DNA of 64,000 nucleotides from Polaromonas sp. (lineage in GTDB: Bacteria > Pseudomonadota > Gammaproteobacteria > Burkholderiales > Burkholderiaceae_C), in the NCBI RefSeq assembly GCF_012927455.1, contig NZ_JABBPE010000021.1, positions 120,068 to 184,067 of the forward strand, given 5' to 3'. Numbering within the stretch: position 1 is the first letter of the stretch; every line of letters starts with the position of its first letter. Of this stretch, positions 53,410 through 62,173 are shown piece by piece. The position numbers were made by a program, and so were the translations under genes. The notes beneath the pieces are model-generated. The model saw only the letters and a list, made by a program, of their open reading frames with translations. It did no database searches and had not been told where the DNA came from.

Positions 53410-54870
53410 ATGGAAACTCCAATCGATGTCGTCATCATGGCCGCGGGCAAAGGCACGCGGATGAAAAGCGCTTTGCCCAAAGTGTTGCACCGATTGGGCG
53501 GTCGTGCCTTGCTGGCGCATGTGATTAACTGCGCGGCGCGCTTGTCGGCCCGCCAGGCGGTTGTCATCATCGGCCATGGTGCTATGGAAGTCGAAGCAGC
53601 CTGCGCCCGCAGGACGGGGGCTGCAGGCACATTGGACCAAACTATTGGGTTGAAATTCGCGCTCCAGGAGCCGCAACTTGGCACTGGCCACGCGGTGCAG
53701 CAGGCGCTGCCCTTGCTGCCTGACGACGGCGTCACGCTGGTGCTGTCGGGTGACGTGCCGCTGACCCAGCCGGCCACCCTGCAGGCGCTGCTGGCGCTGT
53801 GCGGCGGCCAGCGGTTGGCGCTGCTGACGCTTGAGCTGGCTGACCCCACCGGCTATGGGCGCATCGTGCGCGCGCAAGGTTTCGGCTCTGAACCTATGCG
53901 CGCCGGCGCGGCGGCTTCTGCCCAAGTGCGCGCCATCATCGAGCACAAGGACGCCAGCGACGCCCAGCGCGAAATCCATGAAATTTACAGCGGCATCATG
54001 GCCGTGCCAACGCGCTTGCTGCGCGGCTGGCTGGCCCGGCTGGACGATAAAAACGCGCAAGGCGAGTACTACCTGACCGACATAGTCAAGTTTGCCGTGG
54101 CCGACGGCGTGGCCGTGGTGGCGCACCAGATCACCGATGCCGCACAGGTGGCGGGCGTCAACAGCCCAGTGCAGCTGGCCGAGCTGGAACGCGTTTACCA
54201 GCGGCGCCAAGCCACAGCGCTGATGGAGCAGGGCGTGCGGCTGGCCGATCCGGCGCGGCTCGATGTGCGCGGCGCGCTGCTGTGTGGACAGGATGTCGAA
54301 ATTGACGTGAACTGCCTGTTTGAAGGGCGCGTCAGCCTGGGCGACCGGGTGCGAATCGGTGCCAACTGCGTGATTGCCAACGCCAGCATCGCCGCTGGCG
54401 CGGTGATCCTGCCGTTTACCCACATTGAAGGCGAAGCGCTGGGTGTGCAGATCGGCGAAGGCGCGCTGGTTGGCCCGTTTTCCCGCCTGCGCCCGGGTGC
54501 CTCGCTGGGCGCCGAAGTGCACATCGGCAACTTTGTCGAAGTCAAAAACTCCACCCTGGCCAAAGGCGCCAAGGCCAACCACTTGGCCTACCTGGGCGAC
54601 GCCACGGTGGGCGAGCGCGTCAACTACGGCGCCGGCAGCATTACCGCCAACTACGACGGCGCCAACAAGCACCGCACGGTGATCGAAGCGGACGTGCACA
54701 TCGGCAGCAACTGCGTGCTGGTGGCGCCGGTGACGATAGGTGCGGGCGGCACGGTGGGCGCTGGCTCGACCATTAGCAAGAATACGCCGGCGGGGGCGCT
54801 GAGTCTGGCACGCGGCAAGCAGGTTAGTTTGGAGGGCTGGACGCGGCCGGTGAAGAAAGCCAAGGTGTGA
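53410..54870 (+). CDS. glmU: bifunctional GlcNAc-1-P uridyltransferase / GlcN-1-P acetyltransferase
   Basis: The product has 486 residues, slightly over the usual 455. The N-terminal pyrophosphorylase has AAGKGTRMKS (residues 11-20). The C-terminal left-handed beta-helix acetyltransferase starts near 280 and ends near 480. It makes UDP-GlcNAc for peptidoglycan and LPS; glmS (56922) supplies an earlier step. Confidence 0.97.
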   Translation: METPIDVVIMAAGKGTRMKSALPKVLHRLGGRALLAHVINCAARLSARQAVVIIGHGAMEVEAACARRTGAAGTLDQTIGLKFALQEPQLGTGHAVQQALPLLPDDGVTLVLSGDVPLTQPATLQALLALCGGQRLALLTLELADPTGYGRIVRAQGFGSEPMRAGAAASAQVRAIIEHKDASDAQREIHEIYSGIMAVPTRLLRGWLARLDDKNAQGEYYLTDIVKFAVADGVAVVAHQITDAAQVAGVNSPVQLAELERVYQRRQATALMEQGVRLADPARLDVRGALLCGQDVEIDVNCLFEGRVSLGDRVRIGANCVIANASIAAGAVILPFTHIEGEALGVQIGEGALVGPFSRLRPGASLGAEVHIGNFVEVKNSTLAKGAKANHLAYLGDATVGERVNYGAGSITANYDGANKHRTVIEADVHIGSNCVLVAPVTIGAGGTVGAGSTISKNTPAGALSLARGKQVSLEGWTRPVKKAKV

Positions 54871-54887
54871 TTAATGTTTGCTGTTTT

Positions 54888-54935
54888 GGCCTGTAGCCCA
54901 ATTAGTACGGGCGTAAGCAGCTATCTATTTGATAG
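54888..54935 (-). repeat. dispersed repeat I, copy 13
   Basis: Minus strand: TAGATAGCTGCTTACGCCCG then ACTAATTGGGCTACAGGCC. It lies after glmU and marks one side of the islet at 54961-55867. Confidence 0.8.
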
Positions 54936-54960
54936 TGAATGGTTTCAGGGACTGCATCCC

Positions 54961-55380
54961 TCAGGACTTCGCTTTCTTCGCAGGTTTCGACTTGCCAGAA
55001 CTGTTGAGAGCGACCGCTTCGTGAACGAGCGCCTTAAAGGCGGACTCGTCAACCTCTTCTCCTTCGCGGATGTCGATCGCACGGCGCACGTTTCCGTCGA
55101 GACTTGAGTTGAAGAGGCGGGCCGGATCCTTCAAAGACGCGCCCTTGGCAAACGTAAGCTTCACTTTATCCTTGTAGGATTCGCCAGTGCAGATGATGCC
55201 GTCGTGCGACCAAACCGGAGTGCCCATCCACTTCCACTCCTCGACGACGTCCGGGTCTGCATCCTGCATGAGCTTGCGCATTCTGCTGAGAGTTTCCCCG
55301 CGCCAGTCCCCGAGTTCGGCGATTCTTTTCGATATGAGCTCCGATGCCGACTGGCCTTGGCTCGCGCCAGAATTTTTCAT
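54961..55380 (-). CDS. DUF1801 domain protein
   Basis: The product has 139 residues. It carries the DUF1801 (YdhG-like) pattern: [18 protein letters not shown], then GTPVWSH and [11 protein letters not shown]. The C-terminus is Lys-rich. The ATG at 55380 fits better than that at 55413. Function is unknown. It sits with another minus-strand gene between glmU and lrp, apparently an addition. Confidence 0.85.
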   Translation of the reverse strand: MKNSGASQGQSASELISKRIAELGDWRGETLSRMRKLMQDADPDVVEEWKWMGTPVWSHDGIICTGESYKDKVKLTFAKGASLKDPARLFNSSLDGNVRRAIDIREGEEVDESAFKALVHEAVALNSSGKSKPAKKAKS

Positions 55381-55456
55381 GGGCTCATCCTGGCGGTCCC
55401 GGATATATTTCATTTGAATGACAGTGGAGGTTAGGTGTCACGGCGCGGGAACGCTC

Positions 55457-55867
55457 CTAGCGTTGCTTACGTGGGGTGTCGTGAGGCAAACAGTGCTGAT
55501 GCTCAGTGAAAAGCTGAAACAGTGCAGTACCGGCATACATCTTTCCCGGCAAGCCGCCAATACCCTCGTTGAGCGACAGATAGAGATCGCCCCATGGCGT
55601 AGCTGCGAACTCCACTAACGCATCAATCATCTTGCCCGGGTCTTTAAGAACTTCTTCGTCGGTGTAGGGACAGAAATAGCCGTAGCGGATTGCTGTCGCA
55701 ATGCCGAGAAAATATGCACGAAGTTCAGAGTCGCCCTTCGCTACGGCCGGGGCTTTCACAAGTTCCTCGTACGTGACGTACTGCACTCGCTTTCCGTCTG
55801 CAGCGAGGGCGGTTCCAGCTAGCAAAAGCAGATGTATCGCAAACATGGCAAGCGGTCGAATGTTCAT
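55457..55867 (-). CDS. small secreted protein of unknown function
   Basis: The product has 136 residues. Residues 1-22 form a signal peptide ending ALAAD. The mature part has two cysteines far apart (in YFCPYTDEE and QHCLP) and is mostly helical. Not recognised. It is in the same orientation as the DUF1801 gene and belongs to the same islet. Confidence 0.65.
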   Translation of the reverse strand: MNIRPLAMFAIHLLLLAGTALAADGKRVQYVTYEELVKAPAVAKGDSELRAYFLGIATAIRYGYFCPYTDEEVLKDPGKMIDALVEFAATPWGDLYLSLNEGIGGLPGKMYAGTALFQLFTEHQHCLPHDTPRKQR

Positions 55868-56284
55868 ATAACTCTTAACGTGACCAATACACGCACACTG
55901 CTGCTATGTCTCTTGGCAAGATCACCGATAACACGTCCTATCCTCTGCGGAGCCTCACTAGCTTGCGCAAATAAAAACAGCGACAAACTCGGCAATCTTT
56001 CGCCAGCGTGGTGTGACATTCTCCCGTGTTTCTTTTCTGGTTTTGGTGAACGATGGGTACTGTACCCTGAAGGCTAAAGGTAGGGAATTCATGCCTAGCG
56101 ACGCGTACGTTCTATGCACTATGAATTCAATAGCTGCTCGCGCTCGAGTTCATCGGACCAGTCGCCAATATGACCCCAAAAACAAAAACCGTGTAGGGGA
56201 CCGGCAGCTGCCGTCAGGCGGTTATTCGAGCCGCCAGTCCGAGTCGCAAGCTGCTATTAATTACATAGCTACTCGCGCCCTTCC
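55868..56284. other. gene-free stretch of lower GC with two repeat I traces
   Basis: No gene with start signal or family pattern was found in these 417 bases. It is less GC-rich than the flanks and has a partial repeat I copy at 56119-56150 and the start of another at 56251. Confidence 0.6.
56119..56150 (+). repeat. dispersed repeat I, copy 14 (partial)
   Basis: CTATGAATTCAATAGCTGCT then CGCGCTCGAG, truncated after the core. Confidence 0.6.
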
Positions 56285-56305
56285 CTATTGGGCTAGAAGC
56301 ACTTT
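56251..56305 (+). repeat. dispersed repeat I, copy 15
   Basis: GCTGCTATTAATTACATAGC, then ACTCGCGCCCTTCCCTATTG and GGCTAGAAGC. It overlaps the 3' end of the lrp-type gene and supplies its last codons and stop. Confidence 0.8.
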
Positions 56306-56785
56306 TGACTGGAATTTGACGCGTTTGACGCTGAAAAAAGCCTTCACGTTGCGCACGTTCGCATCGCTGGTAAACAGCCGCTGCGCCAGCGCCAGGTAGC
56401 GCGGCATGTCGGCCACATGCACCAGCAAGATGAAGTCCGGCCCCGGCGACACGCGGTAGCACTGCTGCACCGCGTCATCAAGCACCACGCGCGCCTCAAA
56501 CGCCTCCAGCTGCTCGGCGCCCTGCCGATCCAGCGTGATTTCGACCAGCGCGGTCAGGCCGAGGCCGAGCGCGGCGGCGAGCTTGTCGGGGCTGAGCAGC
56601 GCGACCTCACGCTCGATCAGCCCGGCGTCGCGCAGCCGCTTGACGCGCCGTAAACAGGTGGGCGGCGACACATGAACGCGCTCGGCCAGGGTCTGGTTGC
56701 TGAGCGAGGCGTCGTCTTGGAGGGCTGCTAGCAGCTTGAGGTCTGTGGCGTCAAGATCTGGGCCGGGCTTGGTGATTTGTTCCAT
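56285..56785 (-). CDS. Lrp/AsnC-family transcriptional regulator
   Basis: The product has 166 residues. An N-terminal helix-turn-helix lies at about 10-60 (DLKLLAALQDDASLSNQTLAERVHVSPPTCLRRV), and a C-terminal RAM domain at about 75-155. Relatives sense amino acids. The final residues (SKVLLAQ) derive from repeat I. It is divergent from glmS across an AT-rich gap with a perfect 7-bp-arm inverted repeat at 56795-56818. Confidence 0.9.
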   Translation of the reverse strand: MEQITKPGPDLDATDLKLLAALQDDASLSNQTLAERVHVSPPTCLRRVKRLRDAGLIEREVALLSPDKLAAALGLGLTALVEITLDRQGAEQLEAFEARVVLDDAVQQCYRVSPGPDFILLVHVADMPRYLALAQRLFTSDANVRNVKAFFSVKRVKFQSKVLLAQ

Positions 56786-56794
56786 TTATCAATT

Positions 56795-56818
56795 GTTATT
56801 GGAATAATGTTCAATAAC
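56795..56818. promoter_or_regulatory. inverted repeat in the lrp-glmS gap
   Basis: GTTATTG-N10-CAATAAC, just upstream of the Lrp-type gene. It may be an autoregulatory site. Confidence 0.5.
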
Positions 56819-56921
56819 TGTAAATGTTTGAAATTAAATTACATAAACAGATAAAAATTAATCATACAAACAAATTACGAAAACGTAGCATGGTGGCCAA
56901 TGATTTTTTAAGGAGTGCGCC

Positions 56922-58772
56922 ATGTGCGGCATTGTTGCAGCGGTTTCGACCAGAAATATTGTTCCCATCCTGGTGCAGGGCCTGCAGCGGCTCGAGTACC
57001 GGGGTTATGACTCGTGCGGCGTGGCGGTCTATGCCGATGGCCTGAAGCGCGCGCGCAGCACCTCGCGCGTGGCTGAGCTGCAAATGCAAGTCAGCGCTGA
57101 CAAACTTGAAGGCGGCACCGGCATTGCCCACACCCGCTGGGCCACCCACGGCGCGCCGGCCATCCACAACGCGCACCCGCACTTCAGCCACGGCCCTGGC
57201 GCGGGCAGTGCGGGTCGGCCCGGCAAAGTGGCGCTGGTGCACAACGGCATCATCGAGAACCATGACGAACTTCGCGCGCGCCTGCAGGCCAAGGGCTATG
57301 TGTTTGAGAGCCAGACCGATACCGAGGTGATCGTGCACCTGGTGGACAGCCTGTATGACGGCGATTTGTTTGACGCGCTCAAGGCGGCCGTCGCCCAATT
57401 GCGCGGCGCCTACGCCATTGCCGCGTTCTGCAAGGACGAGCCGCACCGCGTGGTCGGCGCGCGTGCCGGCTCACCGCTGATTCTGGGCGTGGGCGCAGAT
57501 CACAGCGAAAACTTTCTGGCCAGCGACGCGATGGCCCTGGCCGGCGTGACGGATCAGATCGTCTACCTGGAAGAGGGCGACCTGATCGATCTGCAACTGG
57601 GCAAATACTGGGTGTTTGACCGCCATCACAAACGGGTCAAGCGCGCGGTAAAAACCGTGCACGCCCACAGCGGCGCGGCCGAGCTGGGCCCCTACCGCCA
57701 CTACATGCAAAAGGAAATCTTCGAGCAGCCGCGTGCCATTGCCGACACGCTGGAAGGCGTGGCAGGCATCGTGCCCGAGCTGTTTGGCGATCAGGCGCAC
57801 CGCGTCTTCAAAGACATTGATTCGGTGCTGATTCTGGCCTGCGGCACCAGCTACTACAGCGGTTGCACCGCCAAATACTGGTTGGAATCGATCGCCAAAA
57901 TACCGACCCAGGTGGAAGTGGCCAGCGAATATCGCTACCGCACCTCGGTGCCCAACGCCAGGACGCTGGTCGTCACCATCACGCAAAGCGGCGAAACCGC
58001 CGACACGCTGGCAGCGCTGCGTCACGCGCAATCGCTGGGCATGGACCACACCCTGACAATCTGCAACGTCGCCACCTCGGCCATGGTGCGCGAATGCAAG
58101 CTCGCCTACATCACGCGTGCCGGCGTCGAGATCGGCGTCGCCTCAACCAAGGCCTTCACCGCCCAGCTGGCCGGTCTGTTCTTGCTGACGCTGGCACTGG
58201 CCCAGTCCAAAGGGCGGCTCAGCGAAGAAGAAGAAGCCGGTCACCTCAAGGCCATGCGCCATCTGCCCGCCGCGCTGCAGGCCGTGCTGGCGCTCGAGCC
58301 GCAAGTCATCAGCTGGTCCGAAGACTTTGCAAAAATGGAAAACGCGCTGTTTCTGGGGCGCGGTTTGCACTACCCGATCGCGCTCGAAGGCGCCCTCAAG
58401 CTCAAGGAAATCAGCTATATCCACGCCGAGGCCTATCCGGCCGGTGAACTCAAGCACGGCCCGCTGGCGTTAGTCACCAGCGCCATGCCGGTGGTGACTG
58501 TGGCGCCCAACGACAGCCTGCTGGAAAAGCTCAAAAGCAATATGCAGGAAGTGCGCGCGCGCGGTGGCGTGCTGTACGTCCTGGCCGATGCTGACAGCCA
58601 CATCGACAGCAGCGAAGGCGTGCACGTCATCCGCATGCCCGAGCACTACGGCGCGCTGAGCCCATTGCTGCATGTGGTGCCACTGCAGCTGCTGGCCTAT
58701 CACACGGCGTTGGCCAAGGGGACCGACGTGGACAAGCCGCGCAATTTGGCCAAGAGTGTGACGGTGGAGTAG
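56922..58772 (+). CDS. glmS: glucosamine--fructose-6-phosphate aminotransferase (isomerising)
   Basis: The product has 616 residues, normal length. Glutaminase half: catalytic Cys2 in MCGIVAA, ENHDE. Two SIS domains follow (about 285-420 and 460-600), with the conserved CGTSYYSG, and the C-terminal KSVTVE. It makes glucosamine-6-phosphate from fructose-6-P and glutamine, feeding GlmU. The ATG has AAGGAG 8-13 bases upstream. Confidence 0.97.
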   Translation: MCGIVAAVSTRNIVPILVQGLQRLEYRGYDSCGVAVYADGLKRARSTSRVAELQMQVSADKLEGGTGIAHTRWATHGAPAIHNAHPHFSHGPGAGSAGRPGKVALVHNGIIENHDELRARLQAKGYVFESQTDTEVIVHLVDSLYDGDLFDALKAAVAQLRGAYAIAAFCKDEPHRVVGARAGSPLILGVGADHSENFLASDAMALAGVTDQIVYLEEGDLIDLQLGKYWVFDRHHKRVKRAVKTVHAHSGAAELGPYRHYMQKEIFEQPRAIADTLEGVAGIVPELFGDQAHRVFKDIDSVLILACGTSYYSGCTAKYWLESIAKIPTQVEVASEYRYRTSVPNARTLVVTITQSGETADTLAALRHAQSLGMDHTLTICNVATSAMVRECKLAYITRAGVEIGVASTKAFTAQLAGLFLLTLALAQSKGRLSEEEEAGHLKAMRHLPAALQAVLALEPQVISWSEDFAKMENALFLGRGLHYPIALEGALKLKEISYIHAEAYPAGELKHGPLALVTSAMPVVTVAPNDSLLEKLKSNMQEVRARGGVLYVLADADSHIDSSEGVHVIRMPEHYGALSPLLHVVPLQLLAYHTALAKGTDVDKPRNLAKSVTVE

Positions 58773-58802
58773 GGCGCGCGGCAGGCGGCCTTTTTGTTCA
58801 TT

Positions 58803-58860
58803 GCCAATAAAGTCTGGGACAGCGCAATAAAGTATGAGACTTGGCAATAAAGTTTGAGAA
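58803..58860 (+). repeat. 20-bp tandem repeats, IS-end type
   Basis: GCAATAAAGTNTGAGA-type units start at 58803, 58823 and 58843 with an exact 20-bp period. Repeated 16-20-bp units of this kind are typical of the ends of IS21-like elements. No transposase gene is nearby, so it would be a remnant. Confidence 0.6.
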
Positions 58861-59196
58861 ACAGTACCGAAGTTGGGGCCGGCGTTTTTGCAGTTTAATT
58901 TTAAAAACGGCTCCAGCTATTCTGAGTAATTAGAGCCATAAACAGGTTAATAAAGTCGTAAACAGAGGCCTATCATCCATGCGGATTTGCAGGGCGTTAG
59001 ATTTTTGAGACAGACTTTTAAGGTCGTAAACACGCGTTCAAATCGGCTGGGCTGGGCTGGGCGACAGGCTGCAGTGCAGCGGGAGCGGTCGTGGACTCCA
59101 GCTCCACAACAGGCTTGAGTCGGCCAAGATCGGTCGTCTCTGAACGCTGCGACCTTGGCGTCATGAGGCGAACCCACCTGAGTTAAGTCCCCCGGC
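58861..59196. other. gene-free stretch
   Basis: In 336 bases no gene was found. An AT-rich part (58890-59030) has further AATAAAGTCGTAAACAG-like units at about 58950, which may belong to the same IS remnant. Confidence 0.5.
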
Positions 59197-59799
59197 TTAC
59201 CAGCCTTCGCTGCCTGGCTCGCCTTTGAAAGGGCCGCACAGTTCGGGCGTGACCCAGCCGCCGTAGAAGCCGCCGGGTTGCGGCGTGGCCGGCAGGCTAC
59301 CGACGCTACAGGTTAGGCCACGGGCATAAAAGGCCACACAGCCTGCAAGCGATTCGGCGCCCGCCATTGGCTGCGGATAGCTCCATGCGTGCGAAGGCAG
59401 CTTGCGGGTGCCGTGGACCAAGCTCCAGTAGCGGGCGGGACCTTTCCATTCGCAGAACGAGCTTCCTGGCGCCGGACAAAGCAGATCGCGTGCAACGTCA
59501 TCCCAAGGGATGTAGTACGTCGGCGGATGCGCCGTCTCAAGCACGCATAGAGTGCGCGTGCTGCACGCCACCGGCACGCCTCCCCAGACGATGCGCACCT
59601 CGCGCGACTCGGGAGCCACGCGCGGCGGGCGCGGGAAGTCCCAGACCGAGATCTGGCCCGACCGCGGCTCAGCGGCAAAAGGAGGCCGTGCTTGCCCTCG
59701 CCAGCTCCATTGCTCACGAGCTGCCTGAAGCGAGGGCGGTAGGGCCGGTGTCTCTGAATTCATATCACCAGAGCTTACGCCATTGCCTTCCGACCGCAT
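59197..59799 (-). CDS. DUF427 domain protein
   Basis: The product has 200 residues. It has the DUF427 order: RPPRV, VRIVWGGVPVA, ETAHPPTYYIPWDDV, FCEWKGPARYW and the end GGWVTPELCGPFKGEPGSEGW. The family is widespread with a beta-barrel-like fold and no known reaction. The start may be the ATG at 59799 or 59763. Confidence 0.85.
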   Translation of the reverse strand: MRSEGNGVSSGDMNSETPALPPSLQAAREQWSWRGQARPPFAAEPRSGQISVWDFPRPPRVAPESREVRIVWGGVPVACSTRTLCVLETAHPPTYYIPWDDVARDLLCPAPGSSFCEWKGPARYWSLVHGTRKLPSHAWSYPQPMAGAESLAGCVAFYARGLTCSVGSLPATPQPGGFYGGWVTPELCGPFKGEPGSEGW

Positions 59800-59938
59800 G
59801 TTGCAGGTCCGCTCACAGTCTGAAACGGTCTTTCGTTATGCAGCGGAAGCGGGTATTGGCGATGGTCAGCTTTGTGGAAGCGCCCGCCATTGGTAATGGA
59901 TGCAACTGGGCCCGCGGTAGGTGCCCGTTTTTGCAGGC

Positions 59939-60200
59939 TTAAATCCAAGCGTATTCGTCGCTGCCGACAGCGACTGCTTTTTTCTTCCAGTAGTCGGCCC
60001 AAAGGTCGATTGTCTCCAAGGACAAGTGGTCATGGGCGGTTGCGACGATCTGGTCGCCGCCTTTTAGTTTCGCAAGGTTATCCCACGACACCGGCATGGA
60101 CACGCCAAGCTCGGGTATGTCGTCATTGTGGGCACCTCGGCGCTGGTCAAATTTCAGCCCGACGGCATGACGCTGAGCGTGGTTTAAAACAAGCCTTATG
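59939..60200 (-). pseudogene. LigD fragment (end of the polymerase domain)
   Basis: The frame ends with GVSMPVSWDNLAKLKGGDQI then LSLETIDLWADYWKKK, closely like the C-terminal part of the primase-polymerase domain of the non-homologous end-joining ligase LigD (motif SMPxSWDEL...DPWADYWK). Nothing of the remaining domain or of Ku is nearby, so it is a remnant. Confidence 0.6.
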
Positions 60201-60523
60201 GCTACTGCTACGGGCGGTTGCCAAGGTGGTTCACTCCCACGGTTGCTGAAATCAGATGCAAGCAATTCGGCCAAGCGAATAGCGAGTTGCATTGTTTGAC
60301 AAGTCCCGAGCGGGGAGTTAGGGCAGCTCACCGCGAGCACTGCACCACAGGGTAGCTATGCCAAATAGAGACCATCGGATTTGTCGGAACGCGACCGCCT
60401 CCGAGAGAGGGCAATTTCGAGATAGACAATAAGGGTGGCACGGGAGAAGGTGGTCGCGAACACCCGGCGTCGACGGAGATACTGCCCGAAACTCCACCGC
60501 TGACTAGCGCCGAGCTCGTGCAA
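60201..60523. other. gene-free stretch
   Basis: No supported gene in 323 bases; the minus frame up to 60340 is open but has no family pattern. It may be eroded LigD DNA. Confidence 0.45.
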
Positions 60524-60742
60524 CTACTCGCTTCGCGTCAACGCCTTACCGGAATGGACAACGATCGCCGGCTCGCCCGGGTGATGATCGTGCTGCGCAA
60601 TTGAGTACATGGTGTTATCGGCGTTGGTGCCTTTCTCGTGGACACCCTTCACCGTGCCGTGGCCGATGGCGCTACGATAGTGCCAAGTCACTTTCGTACC
60701 CACAGGGATCGTCTCGAACGCTGCTTTGTTCGTTTCGGGCAT
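60524..60742 (-). CDS. DUF2945 (TUDOR-like) small protein
   Basis: The product has 72 residues. The pattern GTKVTWHYRSAIGHGTVKGVHEKGT and the C-terminal GKALTRSE match DUF2945. The start at 60742 has AAGGAGA 7 bases upstream, so it may still be expressed. Such genes are often next to LigD/Ku, which agrees with the LigD remnant nearby. Confidence 0.8.
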   Translation of the reverse strand: MPETNKAAFETIPVGTKVTWHYRSAIGHGTVKGVHEKGTNADNTMYSIAQHDHHPGEPAIVVHSGKALTRSE

Positions 60743-60834
60743 GATACTTCTCCTTGTCAGTAAATCCGCCCTCGCGCCCAAGGTAACCTCTCGGCAGCTA
60801 CCAGATTTCTTGCCGATGGAGTGGGCGTGCCATG

Positions 60835-61066
60835 TTATTTTACCGTCAGCGTTCCGCGCATGGTCGGATGGAAAGTGCCGTACGACAGTGTGTCCACCGA
60901 GGCGAAGATGCGAGAGTCGAAAACTCCGTGTGAAGCCGCGCAGTGGGACTACATCCTTGTCGCGCCAGACGATTCGGTCACCGCGATATACCGTCAGCGC
61001 CGCGGGGGTTGAACTCGCATCCCTCGATGGCTGAGCGACGTTCGCACGGTGCCGCGCTCGCGCCAT
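60835..61066 (-). pseudogene. cupredoxin-like gene with a frameshift
   Basis: One frame reads ALTVYRGDRIVWRDKDVVP; after a shift at about 60942-60946 a second frame continues CAASHGVFDSRIFASVDTLS then YGTFHPTMRGTLTVK and a stop at 60835. Together they give the strand order of a plastocyanin-like cupredoxin with the C-terminal FHPTMRGTLTV. The His after VVP and the CxxxH-type ligand are disturbed, so it is inactive unless the base call is wrong. Confidence 0.6.
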
Positions 61067-61076
61067 AATCCGCAGT

Positions 61077-61235
61077 TTAATGAAGCTGCGCTGCCGAGTT
61101 CTCTAACCGCTGCAAACATCGGCTATACACATGCTTTGCTTGCTGCGTGACGCCGTGGCCGGCGAGCAGTTCGATGAACACCTCGATCGGCCGGGTCGAG
61201 TGGCCGACCGTCAGCACCTCGCAGCCGCTTTCATC
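61077..61235 (-). pseudogene. DUF488 fragment
   Basis: CEVLTVGHSTRPIEVFIELL followed by AGHGVT is the start of DUF488 proteins (TIGHSTRPLDEFLALL...). It runs on with about 25 unrelated residues and stops; most of the domain is missing. Confidence 0.6.
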
Positions 61236-61314
61236 AGCGCTCAGCGTCGCGCCGGGCGAAGGGGCAAGGCGCAGCGATACCGGGGTCCGAGCCATCTTTC
61301 GAGGCCCCGGCGCC

Positions 61315-61950
61315 TCAACTGGCGAAGACGAGCTTAAGGACGCTGTGCCGCAACACGGGCAGGAGTTCATCGTCGAACCAGGGATTGGCCATGAACCAGG
61401 CGACGTTTCGCGGCGAAGGATGTGGAAGCGGGATAACACCGGGCGCGTGTGCACGCCAGTTGCGAGTCGTCGAGGTCACCGATGCATGACCCTTGCCACG
61501 CAGAAAATGGGATTGCGCGTACTGGCCGACGAGCAATGTAAGCTCGATGTGCGGCAACTTTGCGAGCAGGCGGTCTAGCCAAAGCTCGGCGCATTCGCGC
61601 CGTGGCGGCAAGTCGCAGCTCGCAGCGCGCCCCGGGTAGCAGTAACCCATCGGCAAAATCGCGATTCGCGTCTTGTCATAGAAGGTCCCGGAATCGATTC
61701 CCATTCAGTCGCGAAGACGCTCCCCGCTGCGGTCGTCCCACGGCACGCCGCTCGCGTGCACCTTCGCGCCCGGAGCCTGACCGACGATGAGAATGCGCGC
61801 CGTCGCGCTCGCCTGCAACACCGGGCGAGGTCCGAGTGGTAGATGCGAGTCGCAGGCGCGGCATCCGCGCACGGCGGTCAACAGGCCCTCGATCGTTCGA
61901 TAGACCTTGACAGGCGAAGCCTTGCCGATCTCGTTCGAGTGTGATTTCAC
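61315..61950 (-). pseudogene. uracil-DNA glycosylase family gene with an in-frame stop
   Basis: The two halves are in one frame and together form about 212 codons. The first half has CRACDSHLPLGPRP, VGQAPGAKVHASG and PWDDRSGERLRD; the second has MGIDSGTFYDKTRIAILPMG, CYPGRAA and HPSPRNVAWFMANPWF, the order of UDG family 4/5-like enzymes. A TGA at 61705-61707 stands where relatives have Trp (TGG), so one base change breaks the gene. A GTG at 61950 is the likely start. Confidence 0.75.
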
Positions 61951-62173
61951 AAAAACCGATGAGTGATGGGATTGCAGGCACCGCGTCTCGCGTGCAGAAA
62001 TACTTCCTGTAGCGCGCACTTGGATTGCTGCCGAGCCCAATGTGGCAGCCTGCCTAACGGCGCTGGACGCCATTGACGTGCCTGCGGCCAAGGAGCAGAA
62101 CATCGGCGAGGTACTTGAAGATACGCAGCCGCTGCAGACTTCGGATCCCAATGGGAACGCATATTACTCATGG

